From: Maylandia zebra
Taxonomy: Eukaryota > Chordata > Actinopteri > Cichliformes > Cichlidae
Direction: 5' to 3'
Assembly (NCBI RefSeq): GCF_041146795.1
Contig: NC_135180.1
Location: 33,658,794 to 33,722,793 of the forward strand
Length of the DNA stretch: 64,000 bases
This document shows positions 38,301 through 51,786 of this stretch, piece by piece; the stretch's first letter is position 1; each line of letters opens with the position of its first letter. Made by a program: the position numbers and the translations under genes. The notes below the pieces were generated by a model that saw nothing but the letters and a program-made list of their open reading frames with translations, had not been told where the DNA came from and ran no database searches.

Positions 38301-41300
38301 AATTAATGGTATACTATTGTTATTATCAATGATGAAGTTCCAGATTAGAGAACTTCCAAGTGAAAAAGTCAGTCATCAATTAGGTGAATAGTAATGACCA
38401 TGTTTGGGAGAACCTGGCAGAACCTCTGATCCCATTATCTCACTTTCACAATCTCCAAGAAACTGTTTTTATGTAACGTAGAAATAATGTGCGTGTCATG
38501 TATCAGTAAATAAAAATGAATCACTTAGTTGTGAGTCAGGACCTGTAGAAACTAGATTTGAACGTATGCTGTGTCAGAATGTGAAGATTACTATTATTCA
38601 TGGTGTAAATTGACGTGTTTAATCAACATTGTCAGCATGATTTCAGATGAATTAATTTCAACAGAATGTTATTTTCAGGTTGTAGCTTGAAAGTGTAAAC
38701 ATCAGTCAGTCAGTCAAAACTGTCTCTCTTCAAAGTTCAGCTGCAAATTTGAAGTATTTGCTGTTCTATCAACTTTATTTACTGAATCTAAACATCTCAG
38801 TTCAAACGTTTTAAAAGGATCCAGACTATTACTGCAGACTGCTAAAAATGGAATAACAATGCATTAAGTATAATCTATCCCTGACTATCATCAAGCCCTA
38901 AATCTTATGTTTGAAAATGATTCTAGTTAACAGAGCCTTCGCCCATGTCTGCTGCTGTATGTTTAATGCTTATTTATTTGAGAGTATAATCAAATGGTCA
39001 GGGGCAGAGTGCAGACTCAGACTCCTGCTGTGACCTGTAGGTCACGTGCTCAACCAGGTGAGCTACAGCAGCGTCTCACAGATGCTTATGCTTTTAAAAG
39101 AAATGCATTAATGTCATTCCCTAAAAGAAACAGTGATTCCTTTTGTTTTCCCATTTAAGAGCATCAATTCCACATACAGAACTTGACACAAAATGGTCAA
39201 AAAAAAAAAATTGCCTGGGGCACTGAGTGGGAATATCTCATCTAATAACCCATATGTTATATAGTTTAATAATAAACCTCTTCATTTGGTAACTTTATGA
39301 AGTGTGCATTAGTGTTCAAATGATTTCCCAGGATGTGCAAGTCTTATGAAGGTGCATCTTACTTTAATTAATCCATTTTGGTGGTAATTAGTTATAAACT
39401 GTACAGTGGTTTCACTTCTATTAGCAAGGGCTTTGATAATAACTCAACTGCATGTGATAATTAATAACAGGCAATTGAAGAAAAACCACTGCTTAAACCC
39501 TGACGATAATGTCTAACTGGTAGCTCAGGTGCAGTGGGCTTTGTAAATTTTGTTGATATTTTTTAAGTAGGACCAGTTCACCTCAATAATCATAACATAC
39601 TTTGTGCTTAAAATATACATGTAGTATTCTAATTTTGCCACACAGATTCATTTGGAAGTGTCATGTTTGTAGTTTAATTACTGGAGTGTCTACTGTGAAT
39701 TTATGCATGCTTGCAAGTGCTATATACCAGAAATACGTTCAGTAATACTCCAGTGAGCATATGTATGCTGAAGGAACACTTGGTGCTAAGAAAAAACATA
39801 AGGGAATCGGAAGTAACACAGTAGGTGCCAGAAGCTCAGTTTTTCCTCCACTTCCACTGAGCTGAGATCATGAATTGTGAGCATTCTCTGATTACTGAAA
39901 CGCATACTGTATATGCTTTAAAAGAAGCACAATCACTTATCATTATTCATTGCTGATTGACATATAATTTAGAATCAAATCTTCTTTAATAACACTTATC
40001 CAGACTGTGCTCGGTCTAAATTTCAATGTATAAAATCAATCAAAAACGGGAAAGTAGAGTAGTGTGAAGCTTTATTGCTGGTTTAATACGTCTTTTTAAA
40101 TACACGTGTGAAATGTCTTTTTGCTCTTATTACTTTGGCATTTATCTCTGGGAGACAGACAGGGTGAATATTGACTGCGTGTGGAATAATAGCTTGCAAA
40201 GCACAAAATCTGGGCTATTCAAATATGTCTCCCCTGCAGTTGCAGACTCATGGGCTTCACTAAATCCTCCTCCCAATAATTTAATTTCCTTCCTTCTCTT
40301 CCTCCACTGCCCATGTGTCCGCACTACTTCGACCCTTCCTCGTCTGTGGAGTTTGAACCCTGGCATCCCCCTCCCCCTCAGGATGTTACACCGTATGCCA
40401 CTCTATACCTTCTACCTTTAGTGCTGCAATGAAATTAATATTTCACCGGCGTTTCCTCAGCCATTTTTCTTGCTGACAAATTGGAGGTAGAAAGTTTCCA
40501 ACTGGCCACAGCACAATAAATATTTAAGTATTTCCCTTGGAAGTCTTCCAATTGGGAGCTCCTTATGTACACTGTCAAGCACGAGCTTTGCTGCCATTTC
40601 TCCCTTTCCCTGTCTTACTTTCATTCCTCATCTATCCCTCCCATCTCATCTGCTGCACCATCTGTGCAGCTGTAATAAGCAGAGCTCCTCATGTGCTCTC
40701 TTTCACTCCCTTGATTTCCATTCCCTCCTGATTCTGGCTCACCCCCCCTCTCCAGGCATGGCTCCCCTGCTTGGCTGTTTGACTGACTTGTTTGCATCCC
40801 GCGATGGCGCTACCATGCAGTCAAACCCACTGTGTACAAAAAAAAAGACTCAGCTTGTGTTGTCACACAGTACCTTCTGCAGTCACGCAGCCCCAGTTAG
40901 CGCAACACTGCTTTCATCTCCAGGTGAAAGTATTCTGAAAGCAGAAATGTGATGACCTTACACCCTTACCACGTACAAAATGCACGATCACTCTCAACTC
41001 CATCAAAACAAAAGCATCTCCCTCTCAGAGTGAAGAGCATGCAGTCCAAATCGAACAATTCAAGTCCTCAACGACAGCAGACTATTGATCTGAGCCAGTA
41101 ATCACACTGACACCTCACTCAGCTGGGTGATGGAAAAATGAGCATGATGGAAAAAGATCTATATGCTTATGGAGTGTGGGATTAGATATTTTTTTCCTAC
41201 TATAAGTTCCGGATAAAAATGGTCAGTTAGGAGGTAAGGACTCTGTGCCACTCTACAAATACTGAGAAGCTATTGTGGGGTCCATATTGATTGTATGGCT

Positions 41301-41410
41301 ACCAGAATCAAAGGGCATAGCTGAGTAAACAAGGCATCCACTACAGCAAAGAGCTTTACTACCTCACAGTGGCACATTGGGAAAAAGGTCTTAAGTGTTT
41401 TGGATAGGAG

Positions 41411-41438
41411 AGAAGGAGGGAGGGAGGGAGGGAGGGGG
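41411..41438 (+). repeat. (GGGA)n microsatellite
   Basis: Five or so GGGA units ending in GGGGG; purine-rich. Confidence 0.85.
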
Positions 41439-42135
41439 TATCCAACAGAAAAGAAATTCATTTATCCTTCTGAGATGTCTAGAAAGTTACTGGAAAAAGG
41501 AAGCAGTTAAAGCACAAACACAAGCTGTGCTTTAAGAGTTCACCAAGTCCTTCCACGAATTTATCAAAAATCTGTTTGTGTACAGTTCTATTTTATAACC
41601 AAATTTTCCAAATTCATAAGATTTTTTTTACTGACTTCTCTTTAAATTCAAGCAGGATTTTCTTACCCATTTTAAATATGCGAAACTCAGTTACGTGCTT
41701 CTGTACGCCCATCTCTTTAGCTACATCTGGATCAACATGCAGTGACAGATGTGGAGCTGTTTGCTTGTGTTGCCAGCTTTGCTGATTAAATCCATTCTAA
41801 CCACACCCACACAACACTGGAGACATCGCTGAATATTTTTTTTATACCAGTAAGTTATTTGGGCATATTTAGTTTAGATATTAATTCGACACTTTAAAAT
41901 AAAGTTTTTAAACAGCCTATAAAATGTTGGCCAGTTGGCTGTAGTTAGATGTGGCCGTAAACGTAACCGGTTGTAAGTAAACCAGAATATATCTGCAGCT
42001 GCACTAACAACAAATGTGTGTGAGAGCCAACAAGAAGCCTTTTATTAAAAATTTATGGAATTCACAAGGAAGGTCAAATTATTTTGAGCTCTCACTTGTT
42101 GAAAGATTTCTCACTAGATTGAACGCTGCAGATGA

Positions 42136-42477
42136 GCCAAGACGTTAAAGTCTCCCACTAGAAGCTCTTCGACTGTTAGACTGAATTTTAAAATCTCATG
42201 TAGGAGAAATTCTATAGAAACGATTCTTCAAGAGTTATTGATTATAAAGAGTCAGATAGCCGGACAGTACAGAATCAATATTACTAAGCTGTCCCTTCTC
42301 TATCTGTATAATGCCTCCAATTTAGCCAATCTTTCCAGTTTAGAGGTCAAGGAGTTGCTTTCTTCTATAAACAGTTTAGCTACCAAGCTGGAGACAACAT
42401 TTCTTGTGGAGGCCGCAGTCATAATTAAGGTAATATTACACAGAAAGACAGGCGTGATCCCTCAAATTAGTGATTGA
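42136..42477 (+). other. Unexplained 114-codon open frame
   Basis: Open from just after a TGA at 42,133 to a TGA at 42,475-42,477. The central part reads NASNLANLSSLEVKELLSS and looks helical and protein-like. A consensus-like donor (AAG before GTAATA) lies at 42,427/42,428, so residues up to VEAAVIIK could be an exon. I do not recognise the protein, and there is no strong acceptor or partner exon. It may be a decayed exon, a repeat fragment or chance. Confidence 0.25.
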
Positions 42478-44441
42478 TTAGAGCATGTTGAATAGGAGTC
42501 AGTGGTGGCCAAGGAACCACGTCTGGCTCTTTGATTCACCATCAGAGGACAGACAGCCTCCCTCCCAGCACATCTCCACTGTGGGTCTTCACAGATTGCA
42601 GGGATGTAAGTAGGTAGGGTGGGGATTATCCTGGCAGAGCAAAGCAGGGTTCTGCAGCACAGAGTGGCACCATGAGGACTCTGTGGATAACGTGCAGTCT
42701 GTGATGTGTGCTGTAGAGGCTAGTGAAAGCTGAGCCAGGAGGCAGCACTGAAGCATGGGCTTCCATTCAAAGCCACGCAGACACATCTACCTCTATTGTC
42801 TGCCATGCCTACCTATTTTATCCCCCCCACCTTCGCTGCCATTTGATAAGATTTCACACATTTTTGCATATCACCCTGCATCTTATTCTCATTATGGAAA
42901 TCGGGGGCTGCTTCTGTGCCACTAGTACTATTAACATATCCAAGGCCAGAGGTGCACACAGTAGAGAAGATTAATGGGATTACATGTGGAATTTAAAATA
43001 AAATAAAAAAAATAATCCCCAAATCCATCACATGGCTTTAAGTGCACCTTTTCTGCATCAGGTAAAAACATCACAAAAATGTATCAGATTGATAAAAAAA
43101 ATAATAGAAAAATGTGAACTTTAAGCAAAGTTAGTATGCTGCTTTTGTACACAGGGGTTGTTACTGGATGACTGCTGACAAGAAGACACTCTGACCTTTG
43201 CTTCCAAAACAACATGTAATCCAGTTGTCACCAGTACTTTACAATTCATGCACCACCCAACGAGTGGGCTTCTTAAAATAATGTCCTCAGGTACTTGTAA
43301 TTAAATGCACATGCTTGTGTGCACACAAACGCACCGCCTTGTCACCTCATTGCCGCTTAACTGCCGGACGACTTTTTTCACACTTTAGAGCTCGATCTCA
43401 TTAACTGAGCACAACCCATTTCTGCTAAAACAGCATGATAATGTGGGAGTTATCAAATAGAGCAGGTTCTACTTGAGTTACTGCTGTCAGCAAGGGCTGA
43501 AAACACAATGACTGCTGCCTGCTGCTTAAACATCTCTAAACACAGCACACAAGGCTGCCACTGTATGAGTTATATGTATATAAAAAATAAGATAAAAAAA
43601 AGAAGCTGCCAGCTATATGCCTTGTAGATTGAGACTCACAATAGGACATTACTACAGTGTGATCTTTGGGGTTGCACGGACTACTGCACCTATTGGCCTT
43701 TTGCCTATTTAAATTGCAGTCAATCTGTTGTGTTCACTCATGCTAAAGAGAGGGATGCAGTGAAATCCCTGCTTAGGGCTCACATCTTCACACCAAAGGA
43801 GGATGCAATTTCTTCTTTAAAAAGGCAAATTTCTCATTACTTTTTTGACAACCATTTGAATATCTATATAGACTTAATTTCATGCTTGACCAGGATATCA
43901 CCATAGATGTAGGCATAAATGGCAAAAACAGAAAGAGTTCCTTTGTACAATCAGACCTAGGAAAAAAGGGTTGATTTGTCTTTGTTTCTTCTTCAATTAT
44001 TGACAGTTTTTGTTTGAAGTTATATTCAGCAGAGTACAATGCCTCTGCAGGGTTTAAGATTTTTTTATTGTCTAAACGAGGCCAAATTTAAAGCCTCATA
44101 ACCCATGATGACTAAATGATTTTAATGTAAAATATTTAACAGTACTGTGGTTCTTCTGGCAAAATACAGCAAAACAGTTCCGAAAACAAAGGAAAAGTGC
44201 ATTCTTTTAGATTGTCATATTAAAGAAACAATTAACAGACCATTGGGTTTTTTCCCCACTGCAAGAGACATTTAATTAGTTCTCTAAATAGTAGCTCGCA
44301 TTGTTAGCGATGCATTCTCGTGTTCCCATGCCTTTTAAATGCACCAGGGTTAAAACAAAAAAACCCAACATTTAGCCCCCCAATCATGCATTTATAATTT
44401 CATATATTAAAACTGTCATCTAACATTTATCGGGTGCCTTG

Positions 44442-44472
<31 letters not shown>

Positions 44473-44515
44473 GAATTGTGATGGTTTAAAAATATTTAGT
44501 GCAAGCAGACCACAT

Positions 44516-44521
44516 TTTATT
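44516..44521 (-). terminator. Candidate TREH poly(A) signal
   Basis: AATAAA on the minus strand, about 520 nt after the TREH stop. It is the first canonical hexamer I find downstream of the stop. A 27-base A run on the plus strand (44447-44473), a T run in the transcript sense, lies beyond it. No cleavage data, so this is tentative. Confidence 0.4.
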
Positions 44522-45037
44522 TCTCACATGGACTCATTTCCATTCCAACTTCAGTTTACATGCAAATAAAGGGGCTCTGTGGGAGTTGAGCTACAGTACA
44601 GCAATAAACTCTATAACTGAATTAGGTGAAAAAGCCGTTTGTAATGTCAGTTCAATATCTAGGACAAGTTAATGTTGTAATCTAAGCAGCAGCGAGCAAC
44701 AGCCTGCATCGCTGGAGAGAGGCCAGAAATGCCAAAATGTTCTGCGGCTTCTGATAACACCATGCATCACTTAGCTCTGAGGTTACATACTAAAATATTC
44801 AGCAACGTAATCCTTAGTTACAATAAATCATAGCTGGTTCCTTGCAAGTTATCAGGATTGTAAAATGTCTAGAAGGCGTGCAATATGCGCTTAAGTCTCA
44901 TTGTCAATTTGCGTTTAAAGTCTGTCAGTAGCAGGAGTGAAACCAGGAATAATAAAAATCCAACGGGTCCTTCTGACACCTCCGACTCACTCAAGCATGA
45001 TCCTAGCTAAGATGACCAGGGGCAGCAGGAGGCCAGA

Positions 45038-45124
45038 TCAGACACGTCTCCCTCCTGAGGTGAGAGTCGCCCCATATTGGTCTAGGAGCTGCAGCGCCAC
45101 GCCATTGGTCCAACCAAACCCCAG
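45038..45124 (-). other. treh: TREH terminal coding exon with early TGA
   Basis: The acceptor (TTCTGCAG) precedes CTG GGG TTT GGT TGG, which encodes the family-typical GFGWTNGVALQLLDQYG stretch. The frame then reads TSGGRRV and stops at TGA (45040-45038). The same frame continues after that TGA as SGLLLPLVILARIMLE and stops at a second TGA (44989-44987). That hydrophobic run has the position and character of the GPI-anchor signal of vertebrate trehalases. The exon is clear; whether the first TGA is the functional stop is not. Confidence 0.85.
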
Positions 45125-48100
45125 CTGCAGAACAGGGCAACACAGCACAGCATGAGGGGTATTTATATATTCACTAAACCAGCAAACTACAACAGAATAA
45201 ATACAGGAAATGCAGCCATTGGTTTTCTTAGTATTCCCATCTCATAAACTAAAGTAAAACTGGATGACAACGATTTTCTATCAAAACAATGTTACAAAGA
45301 AGAGGAGGAGTGAGAGTGTGTGCATGAGCATGTAAATGTGTTCAAGTTAAACAGGAGAGAAGAGGAATTTTCTGGGCTTTGCATGGAATTAGAAAGACTT
45401 GCGTGACTATAAGCACATTAGTTTTACACTGTCAACACATGAAAGGGAAATACCTGAACTTCATATTCTCCTCCACCACCAGGTTTTCCATCTCCGTTCA
45501 CATCGTACTGTCAGGAGGAAGAAAATTGCACATTCTGAGCCAGCTGTGTTATCACACTGCAACACGAGCTCCAAAGTGCTGAAGCCTTCAAAAACTCACC
45601 TTTTCAAACATGGCTTCATACTTAATGTATGCCAGCCAGTTTGTCTTGATCCAGCGCTGGGCCAACTCGAATGCGAGTTTTTTAGCATCCTCTGAAGGTA
45701 GCTTGGAAAAACCTGGGTTTTTAAAACATTTAAAAACTATTTAAGCTGCTCAAAGCAGAAATCTGTTAAATGTTTGTAATGTTTCATCTTTATGTTGCCA
45801 GCTAATGTCGAATTAAACGATAGCTACATTTACATGCACACTAATATTCTGGAGGTAAACAGCATATTCAGATTCGATACTATGAATCAGGCCTCACTTC
45901 TAAATGAGCCTTTTTATGATTAAGCCACATGGGATGTGTTGACTTTAGTACCATCTTTTGGACATTGTTTGCATCTCAGGTGGGATTTTTACTAGAATTA
46001 GCAGGGGAAAGTAAAATACAGTGTCACTTTTATACCATTATCCCCCTTGATGATTGGTTATACATGGCTTTGTTTTTGTTTAATTAATGCACTGAGGTAA
46101 TTCAACAGTAATGCCAACAATTAAAGGGAGTAGACAAACCAAGGAAAGGTTTATAACCCAGTAGTGCAGCTGTCTTTACCGGTCCCATCAGACACCTGAT
46201 TTCAATGCTGCCGAGAAAGCATTTCAGGTGATAAAGACGTATATATACACATATAAATACATATATGAATGACAGAGAGAGACCCAAAGGAAGGACATTT
46301 TGCACACCGTGTCTGATGTGCATAAAAACACTCAATTATAACCAAACGTTTATTGCACTGAATTTAGTCAACAGGCTACAAGCAGCCATTATTATTTCTA
46401 TTACCAACACCGTTTGTTCTCAAGGAGGCTCGATCACTAAAGCCACTGCACAATAAGTCATAAAAAAAAAAACAAACACCTCAATTTTTTTCCTCCTTGT
46501 CTAAGAAATACTAGTACATTATGAAACTGGTCTTAAGAAAAATAGGTGTAATTTTAACAACAGATCTCAGTTTTTCCAAATTCAGTCTTCACAAAGAAAC
46601 GCCGCTATCATAAATCAGACACGGGTCAGGCTTCTCAGTTCAGCCATCTCGCTTCAGTGTGGTATGGAAGGCAAGAAGACGGTAAAACTAAGGATGACTC
46701 AGACCTCTAGCTTGGATGAGTTTAACAGCACAGACACCTCTAATGACATGAATCATTTTTAACCACTTTTAGCACAATGTGTCTTCCTCCCCATCCCCTC
46801 CAAAAAACAGGAAAAAAAAAAAAAAACCCAAGCCACCCTATACTGCAGTTTGCACACTTTCCAAGGTCATCCTCCAGGTCTAATTGGACCATTTGGATGG
46901 CACACCTTTGCCATGTGTTCAACTGTTTACTGAAAATTGCCTAAATCAGCTGAGGACACTTATAATCCAAAGCTACAGATGAGCCGCTGAGCAGACCTGA
47001 TGAGAATGTTTTATCGGTTACAGATAATCAATAGTCCTAGAAACTGTATTGTAGAAATCCACTGTGCAGAGCTGAGCCTATGTTTAGAATTTGCTGTTCA
47101 TTTTAAGAAAGAATTACCCACTGACAATAGAACAGGATGTTCTGTTAAGTGCTGAATCATCACTGTGGGTTGGCAGGTGAAGTTCATGGTACCTACCATC
47201 GATAAGCATGTGCTGCAGAGGTGGCCACGCATTAGGATAGTCCCACTGCTGCCCAGACTCTTTCAGTGATGTTGGAACTCCATTGGGAAACTGGAGAGCT
47301 CCACTCCCCTGCACAGACATTACAAAGCAAGAGTGTGCATAGATGAAAGCTCTGTAGTGCGTTTGTGCCATCTGCTGGTGTGGCTGAGCATGATTTATAA
47401 AAGCACGTTGCATCCTGCTGGGAGTTGGCTTCTGAAAAAGAGTTCATGGCTAAAAATCTAAATGTCTCTGCTCCCTCAGCGACTGTCAAGAAGCTCATGA
47501 GCCGAGTATTTAAATGCTCAGTTTGCCATCAGAGGAGGGGACTAGTCATGTTGGACATCTGCTTGACATTTTTACAAATGTAATGGGATAAATATATTTT
47601 AAAGGGGTCTTTCACACAAATGGCATGATGGGGTCATATAAAAACAATTCTTTCTGGTTTTATATGTCAGTTCTTTGATAACAGCAACAACAAAATTATT
47701 CAAGGGCTAATAGTTTCAGTTTCTTGTGGAAACTAATTTGAGGTAAATGTGTATCTTTTCTAGTTTTGATGAACAAAACAGGCAAAATGATCTATTCTTC
47801 CAGGAAAATATCAACCAACCTTCAGATACTGTACCGCCTTCTCTCCCATCTCAGGCTGAGAATAGCACTGTGCCCAAATTGGTCCCAGGTTGGAGGGATA
47901 AAACTCAAAGTTTTTGGAGCGCGTCATCAGGTTGTAGTCAAACCAGGCTCCCCTCTCAGCATCCCAAAGCACAGACTCTATCGCCTCCAGCCTCCTCGCT
48001 GCAGCCTGGTCGTATACTGCAGCTGAGTCACTATCACCTGTCAGGAAGTAACACATCACCGTTATGTAACACCAGTTAGGAATTAAAAAGCCACGCACAA

Positions 48101-51100
48101 GTTAGTTTCAAGGTTAAAAAGGCTCACCGAGCAGCCGATGAAACGACGCAAGAGTTTTCTCATTGCGGCACAGCAAAGCGTTGAGGTCAGCGGGCAGGAT
48201 CTGACTGGTGCGCGTGTCTCTCAGGGTGCCACTGTTGTCGCTGCCATCAGCTATATACCAGCGGGAAGTAAAGTCCCAACCAGACTCTGCACCCGTTTTC
48301 AGATCCATCCACAGCTGCTCTTTCTTGCCTGAGGGAAAGAAAAAGAAAACACTAGTAGAGCCACAACAAATCAGCATCTAAACTGTGGTACTTACTCGTT
48401 AAATATGCAGCCTCATGTTGAGCCATGTTTGTTTTCTAGCACTTTTGTCAGAAGCTTTGGTGATTAAAAAAAAAAAAAACTTGTCAAAGGAGGAGAAAGC
48501 AACTTAAATATACAGCTCCAGTATTTTCCCTTCAAACAGGTTCTCTTTTAAGTGTGGTAAAGTTGTTCAGTGAATGAATGGGTTTTAACATTAAATATTC
48601 ATTACTCGGGTACTTTCAGAGCAAATTTGTTTTGCACAGATGATCCTCGAGTCTCTGAGAATATAATATTATCCCTTTTCCCACTTTCTCAACTGGAATA
48701 AAATGACCATCAGAGTGCAATACATCCCATGAACACTAATAGGCCATTACCATCAGTGAGTCCCTCAGCTAATTCCAGATCGTCCAGATAAGATTCAGGC
48801 CTAGAAAGACAGACATGGTTGTTGTAGGTGAGGACATGGAGTATAGTCCCACAACCTAAATATCCATTTGTTATTTATACCAGGTAAACTTCCTTTAAAC
48901 ATACCTGGGCAAGCCCACCTCTACATAATACCGGTTCAGTACATGCTGCTTCCCATTTAATTCTAGATCCACAGAACGGTTCTCCATCCAGAATTGGTAC
49001 TCCACCTCCAGAACTGGTAAAGCCGCTCTAAACCGATTGTAAAGACAGCAGGAGGTGCTTTTTAATTCACAGTACTTTCACATTGCTTAATATCCTTAAA
49101 CACAAAACTTAAAGTGTCACATTCTAATTAAGTATGGTAGGAACAACAAAACACCGGAGGCACAGAGAGGCACGAGCACGGAGGTGCTGATGTTTAATAT
49201 GCTGAAAGAGGCAGAAGGCAGCTAAAGAATGATAATGTGTCTGGCAGGACGTCAGCTGGGGCTAAATATCACCTGAGGAACTCTTTATCCTTGGTTGCTT
49301 GATAGTAGCTCTCCACCATTAGAGTGAGGAATGGAGGCTGACTGCGCCTTTCATAGTAAATCCGCCCACCATTTGGAACAAAGCCATATCTGTAGGAGGG
49401 AAAAAAATCTTTTATTCCACAAATCTTGAATATCCCCTGAGAGCTCCATTTCCAAAGTGCACAACTTGGGTTACTAAATGACTTATTATTGAAAATTTGC
49501 ACGGTACACTACCTGCAGCGAGGTGGACATGTTTTTAAGTGCTCTGAATGATGAAAGACGTTTTAAAGGCTTACCTGTTGACAAGGTAGAGGAAGTTTTG
49601 GATCATTCCATGGGCTGTATCTGTCATCTCTGACAGCAGGAGCCCGTTGATGACCCAGTAGGAGTCCCTGTTGGACACAGAGACTCGCATCACTTTCTGG
49701 GTATGGCACGTAGGTGGGCTATCAGCATAGACCCCTGTCTGGGACTTCCTGTGATCTCTTTTCTCTCTGACCTTGTGATACTCTACCACAGCTGTCAGAC
49801 AGCTTGGTGAAAGGCTTCATTGTTCACTCACCAATAGTAGAGCTCCCTGAAGCGTCCCCCTGGCACAACAACGGGATGTGGGGTGTAAATCTGAGAGTAG
49901 AGCTCTGGGTGATCTTTAACATCAGAATGGATCTGGATGGGAAATCATATTTAATTTAAAATGTTTGGACTGAAGCGTAGGTTAGTGGTGGATCCAACAG
50001 CAAAACAAAACTAGAGGAAATAGTGCATCAATATTTCCTAAAACTCAAGAAGAAACTGAAAAGAAAAAAAAAAAAAAAAAAAAAAACACTGATAAAACAA
50101 AAGCATAAAATTTGTGAGGAAGGTTGGTTGGATATTAAAGTTGTGTTAGTTTGCTACTCATCACCTTTCTGCCAAGAGATTTCCACAGACCATGGATCTT
50201 TTCTGCCCACTCGCGTAGTTTATCATCTGCTATCCCACTCAGGAAGTTTGGCCTGCAAATCAGTCATGTCATGTGGGTACAGTTAAAAACACAGTATAAT
50301 CTCAGCAGCAAACAAACACTGGATCTCACTTCTCATGCCAGTCCGGCGGAGCCCATGACTCAAACTCTGTCCCTGGTTGATCAAAGCTTGTATTGAGAAA
50401 CTCCTCCAGTTTCACAGGCGGGATGGTTGTATTTGGAAACTTGCTTGAAAGATTGCGAAAGGCCGACAAAACATCATCTGCAGGGAGAGAGAAGCAACGC
50501 AGGAAAGCACATGATTCAGAGCCTTGAATTTCTTTTATTTATTTTAAAACCAGACCGACTTACCAGGAGCCGACCTCAGCTTCATGTCAACAAAATGCTT
50601 ATCATCGTCAAACAGTTTTGCTTCTTGGACCTGGTGCAAGATGGGCCCGGTGCAGTATATTTCACTGAAATAAAAGGGGTATAAATTATTAACTGTATCA
50701 TGAAGGTCATGTCTGTATTAGAGCAATACACTCAGTTGCTATCAAAGTCCTGCGGGGAAGCAGTAAATCAATAAAATATAAATATATCATGGAGAGGGGA
50801 AAGGTAAGCCTACAGCTTAGTGTGGTTGCACCCCCCCCCCTTCCAAAAAAACAAAAAAAACAAAAAAAAAAACCCCAACACTTTAAACCTGTCAAACAGC
50901 CATCTGTAGCAAGTTAAAAAGTTGGCAACCTATCAAATAAGCGACGTTCTGGTGGAAGGACAATGCACAACCGACTGGGCATAGCGTAAAGATGCACCGT
51001 ATGCAACATTGCAGGTAATAGTCAATATATGTAACGCTTAAGGTAGAGTAACGGGCCAAACCAATTTTTTTTTTTTTTTTAATTACAGAGGACACGTCGG

Positions 51101-51511
51101 CTAAAACGGGACAGTTTGCAACCCTAGTCTGTAGTCGTGTCATCACTGCCCAGATGAAACGCAGCAAGCCATTAAGCAGAGACCTTTCAGTAGTTTAGAT
51201 TTCAATCACTGCAGTAATTTGGCATCATTTTAAATCAAATTTGTCGATTTAGGATTGACCCAAGGTTCCTCTAGTTCTTTTCCTAGACCAGGAAATGACA
51301 AATCTCTTGTATCATGGAGACTTTCATGTCCCCTTACACACAAGACCCCCCCCCCACCCCAAAAAAAAAAAAAACCAAACACCACCACAGAAGTTGTATT
51401 TAAAAGTATATATTAATATAATCCATACCTGTCACATGGTGGAGGAACATCTCCCTTTACGCTAGCAAAGAGAGCCAAAGACAAGAAGCACAACGCTTTC
51501 AAGTTGCTCAT
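45038..51511 (-). CDS. treh: Trehalase (GH37), 15 coding exons
   Basis: Hydrolyses trehalose to two glucose molecules; in vertebrates it is a brush-border ectoenzyme of intestine and kidney. Exons, in transcript order: 51511-51429, 50664-50564, 50477-50330, 50252-50165, 49932-49832, 49667-49575, 49389-49273, 49027-48905, 48800-48751, 48328-48128, 48037-47820, 47308-47197, 45712-45600, 45507-45454, 45124-45038. Every intron is GT-AG and phases match throughout, giving 562 residues (human about 583). The ATG at 51511 starts a signal peptide (about residues 1-20, core LCFLSLALFASVKG). Trehalase signature 1 (PGGRFRELYYWDSY) is at 164-177 and signature 2 (QWDYPNAWPP) at 462-471. By analogy with E. 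coli TreA, the catalytic acid is D320 in ESGWDFTSRW and the base is E515 in FEKYD; E530 in GGGGEY has the conserved 15-residue spacing. Several N-glycosylation sequons lie at about 70-95. The frame ends at a TGA directly before a hydrophobic in-frame tail, so the GPI signal appears to be cut off. DDX6 lies upstream in the same orientation. Confidence 0.95.
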
Positions 51512-51588
51512 GTTCAGCTGTAAAGTCAAGTGACGCCAAAGTACAAGCAAGAGTGCTATAAGAGAACTGTCATAAGAGAAATGCCTCC

Positions 51589-51605
51589 AGGTCAAAGTTT
51601 ATATA
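51589..51605 (-). promoter_or_regulatory. TREH TATA box with nearby nuclear-receptor half-site
   Basis: TATATAAA is read on the minus strand at 51605-51598, about 90 bp before the TREH ATG. That predicts transcription start near 51575 and a 5' UTR of about 65 nt. AGGTCAAAG (plus strand, 51589-51597) adjoins it and resembles an HNF4-type or other nuclear-receptor half-site, which would suit an intestine and kidney gene. The TATA match is direct; the factor is inference. Confidence 0.55.
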
Positions 51606-51786
51606 AAGACACAAGATCTGAAGAGGACAGCTGCCTGCTACATTAGTGGCGCCAAGCTTTGAAAGACTCATTAGTCAGGTGAGCAGCAGTGTCCAAGTTC
51701 AATTTGCAATATATTTGGAGGAAAAAAAACAAAGAATATATATTTTAAAAAAAAAAACCACTTCAGACAATAAATTTCAGTGAGCT

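Larger units (their letters stand above)
32358..44515. other. Large repeat-poor intergenic stretch left of TREH
   Basis: Twelve kilobases with almost no recognisable mobile DNA and no exon I can defend. Candidate conserved blocks, judged only by complexity and TAAT-type words, are at about 33,040-33,830, 35,940-36,600 and 36,880-37,210. Paired 86- to 90-codon frames on both strands at 35,029-35,311 are unexplained. A weak SINE-head-like scrap (GCTCAACCAGGTGAGCTACAGC) sits at about 39,047-39,068. Confidence 0.4.

Noticed and set aside
44937..45155. Plus-strand 72-codon frame
   Set aside because: Antisense to the TREH terminal exon.
47747..48332. Plus-strand open frames of 64-110 codons
   Set aside because: Antisense shadows of TREH exons 10 and 11.
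51512..51595. Longer TREH N-terminus
   Set aside because: The frame upstream of 51,511 starts at TTG, has no ATG and would overlap the predicted start site. The ATG at 51,511 gives a good signal peptide.
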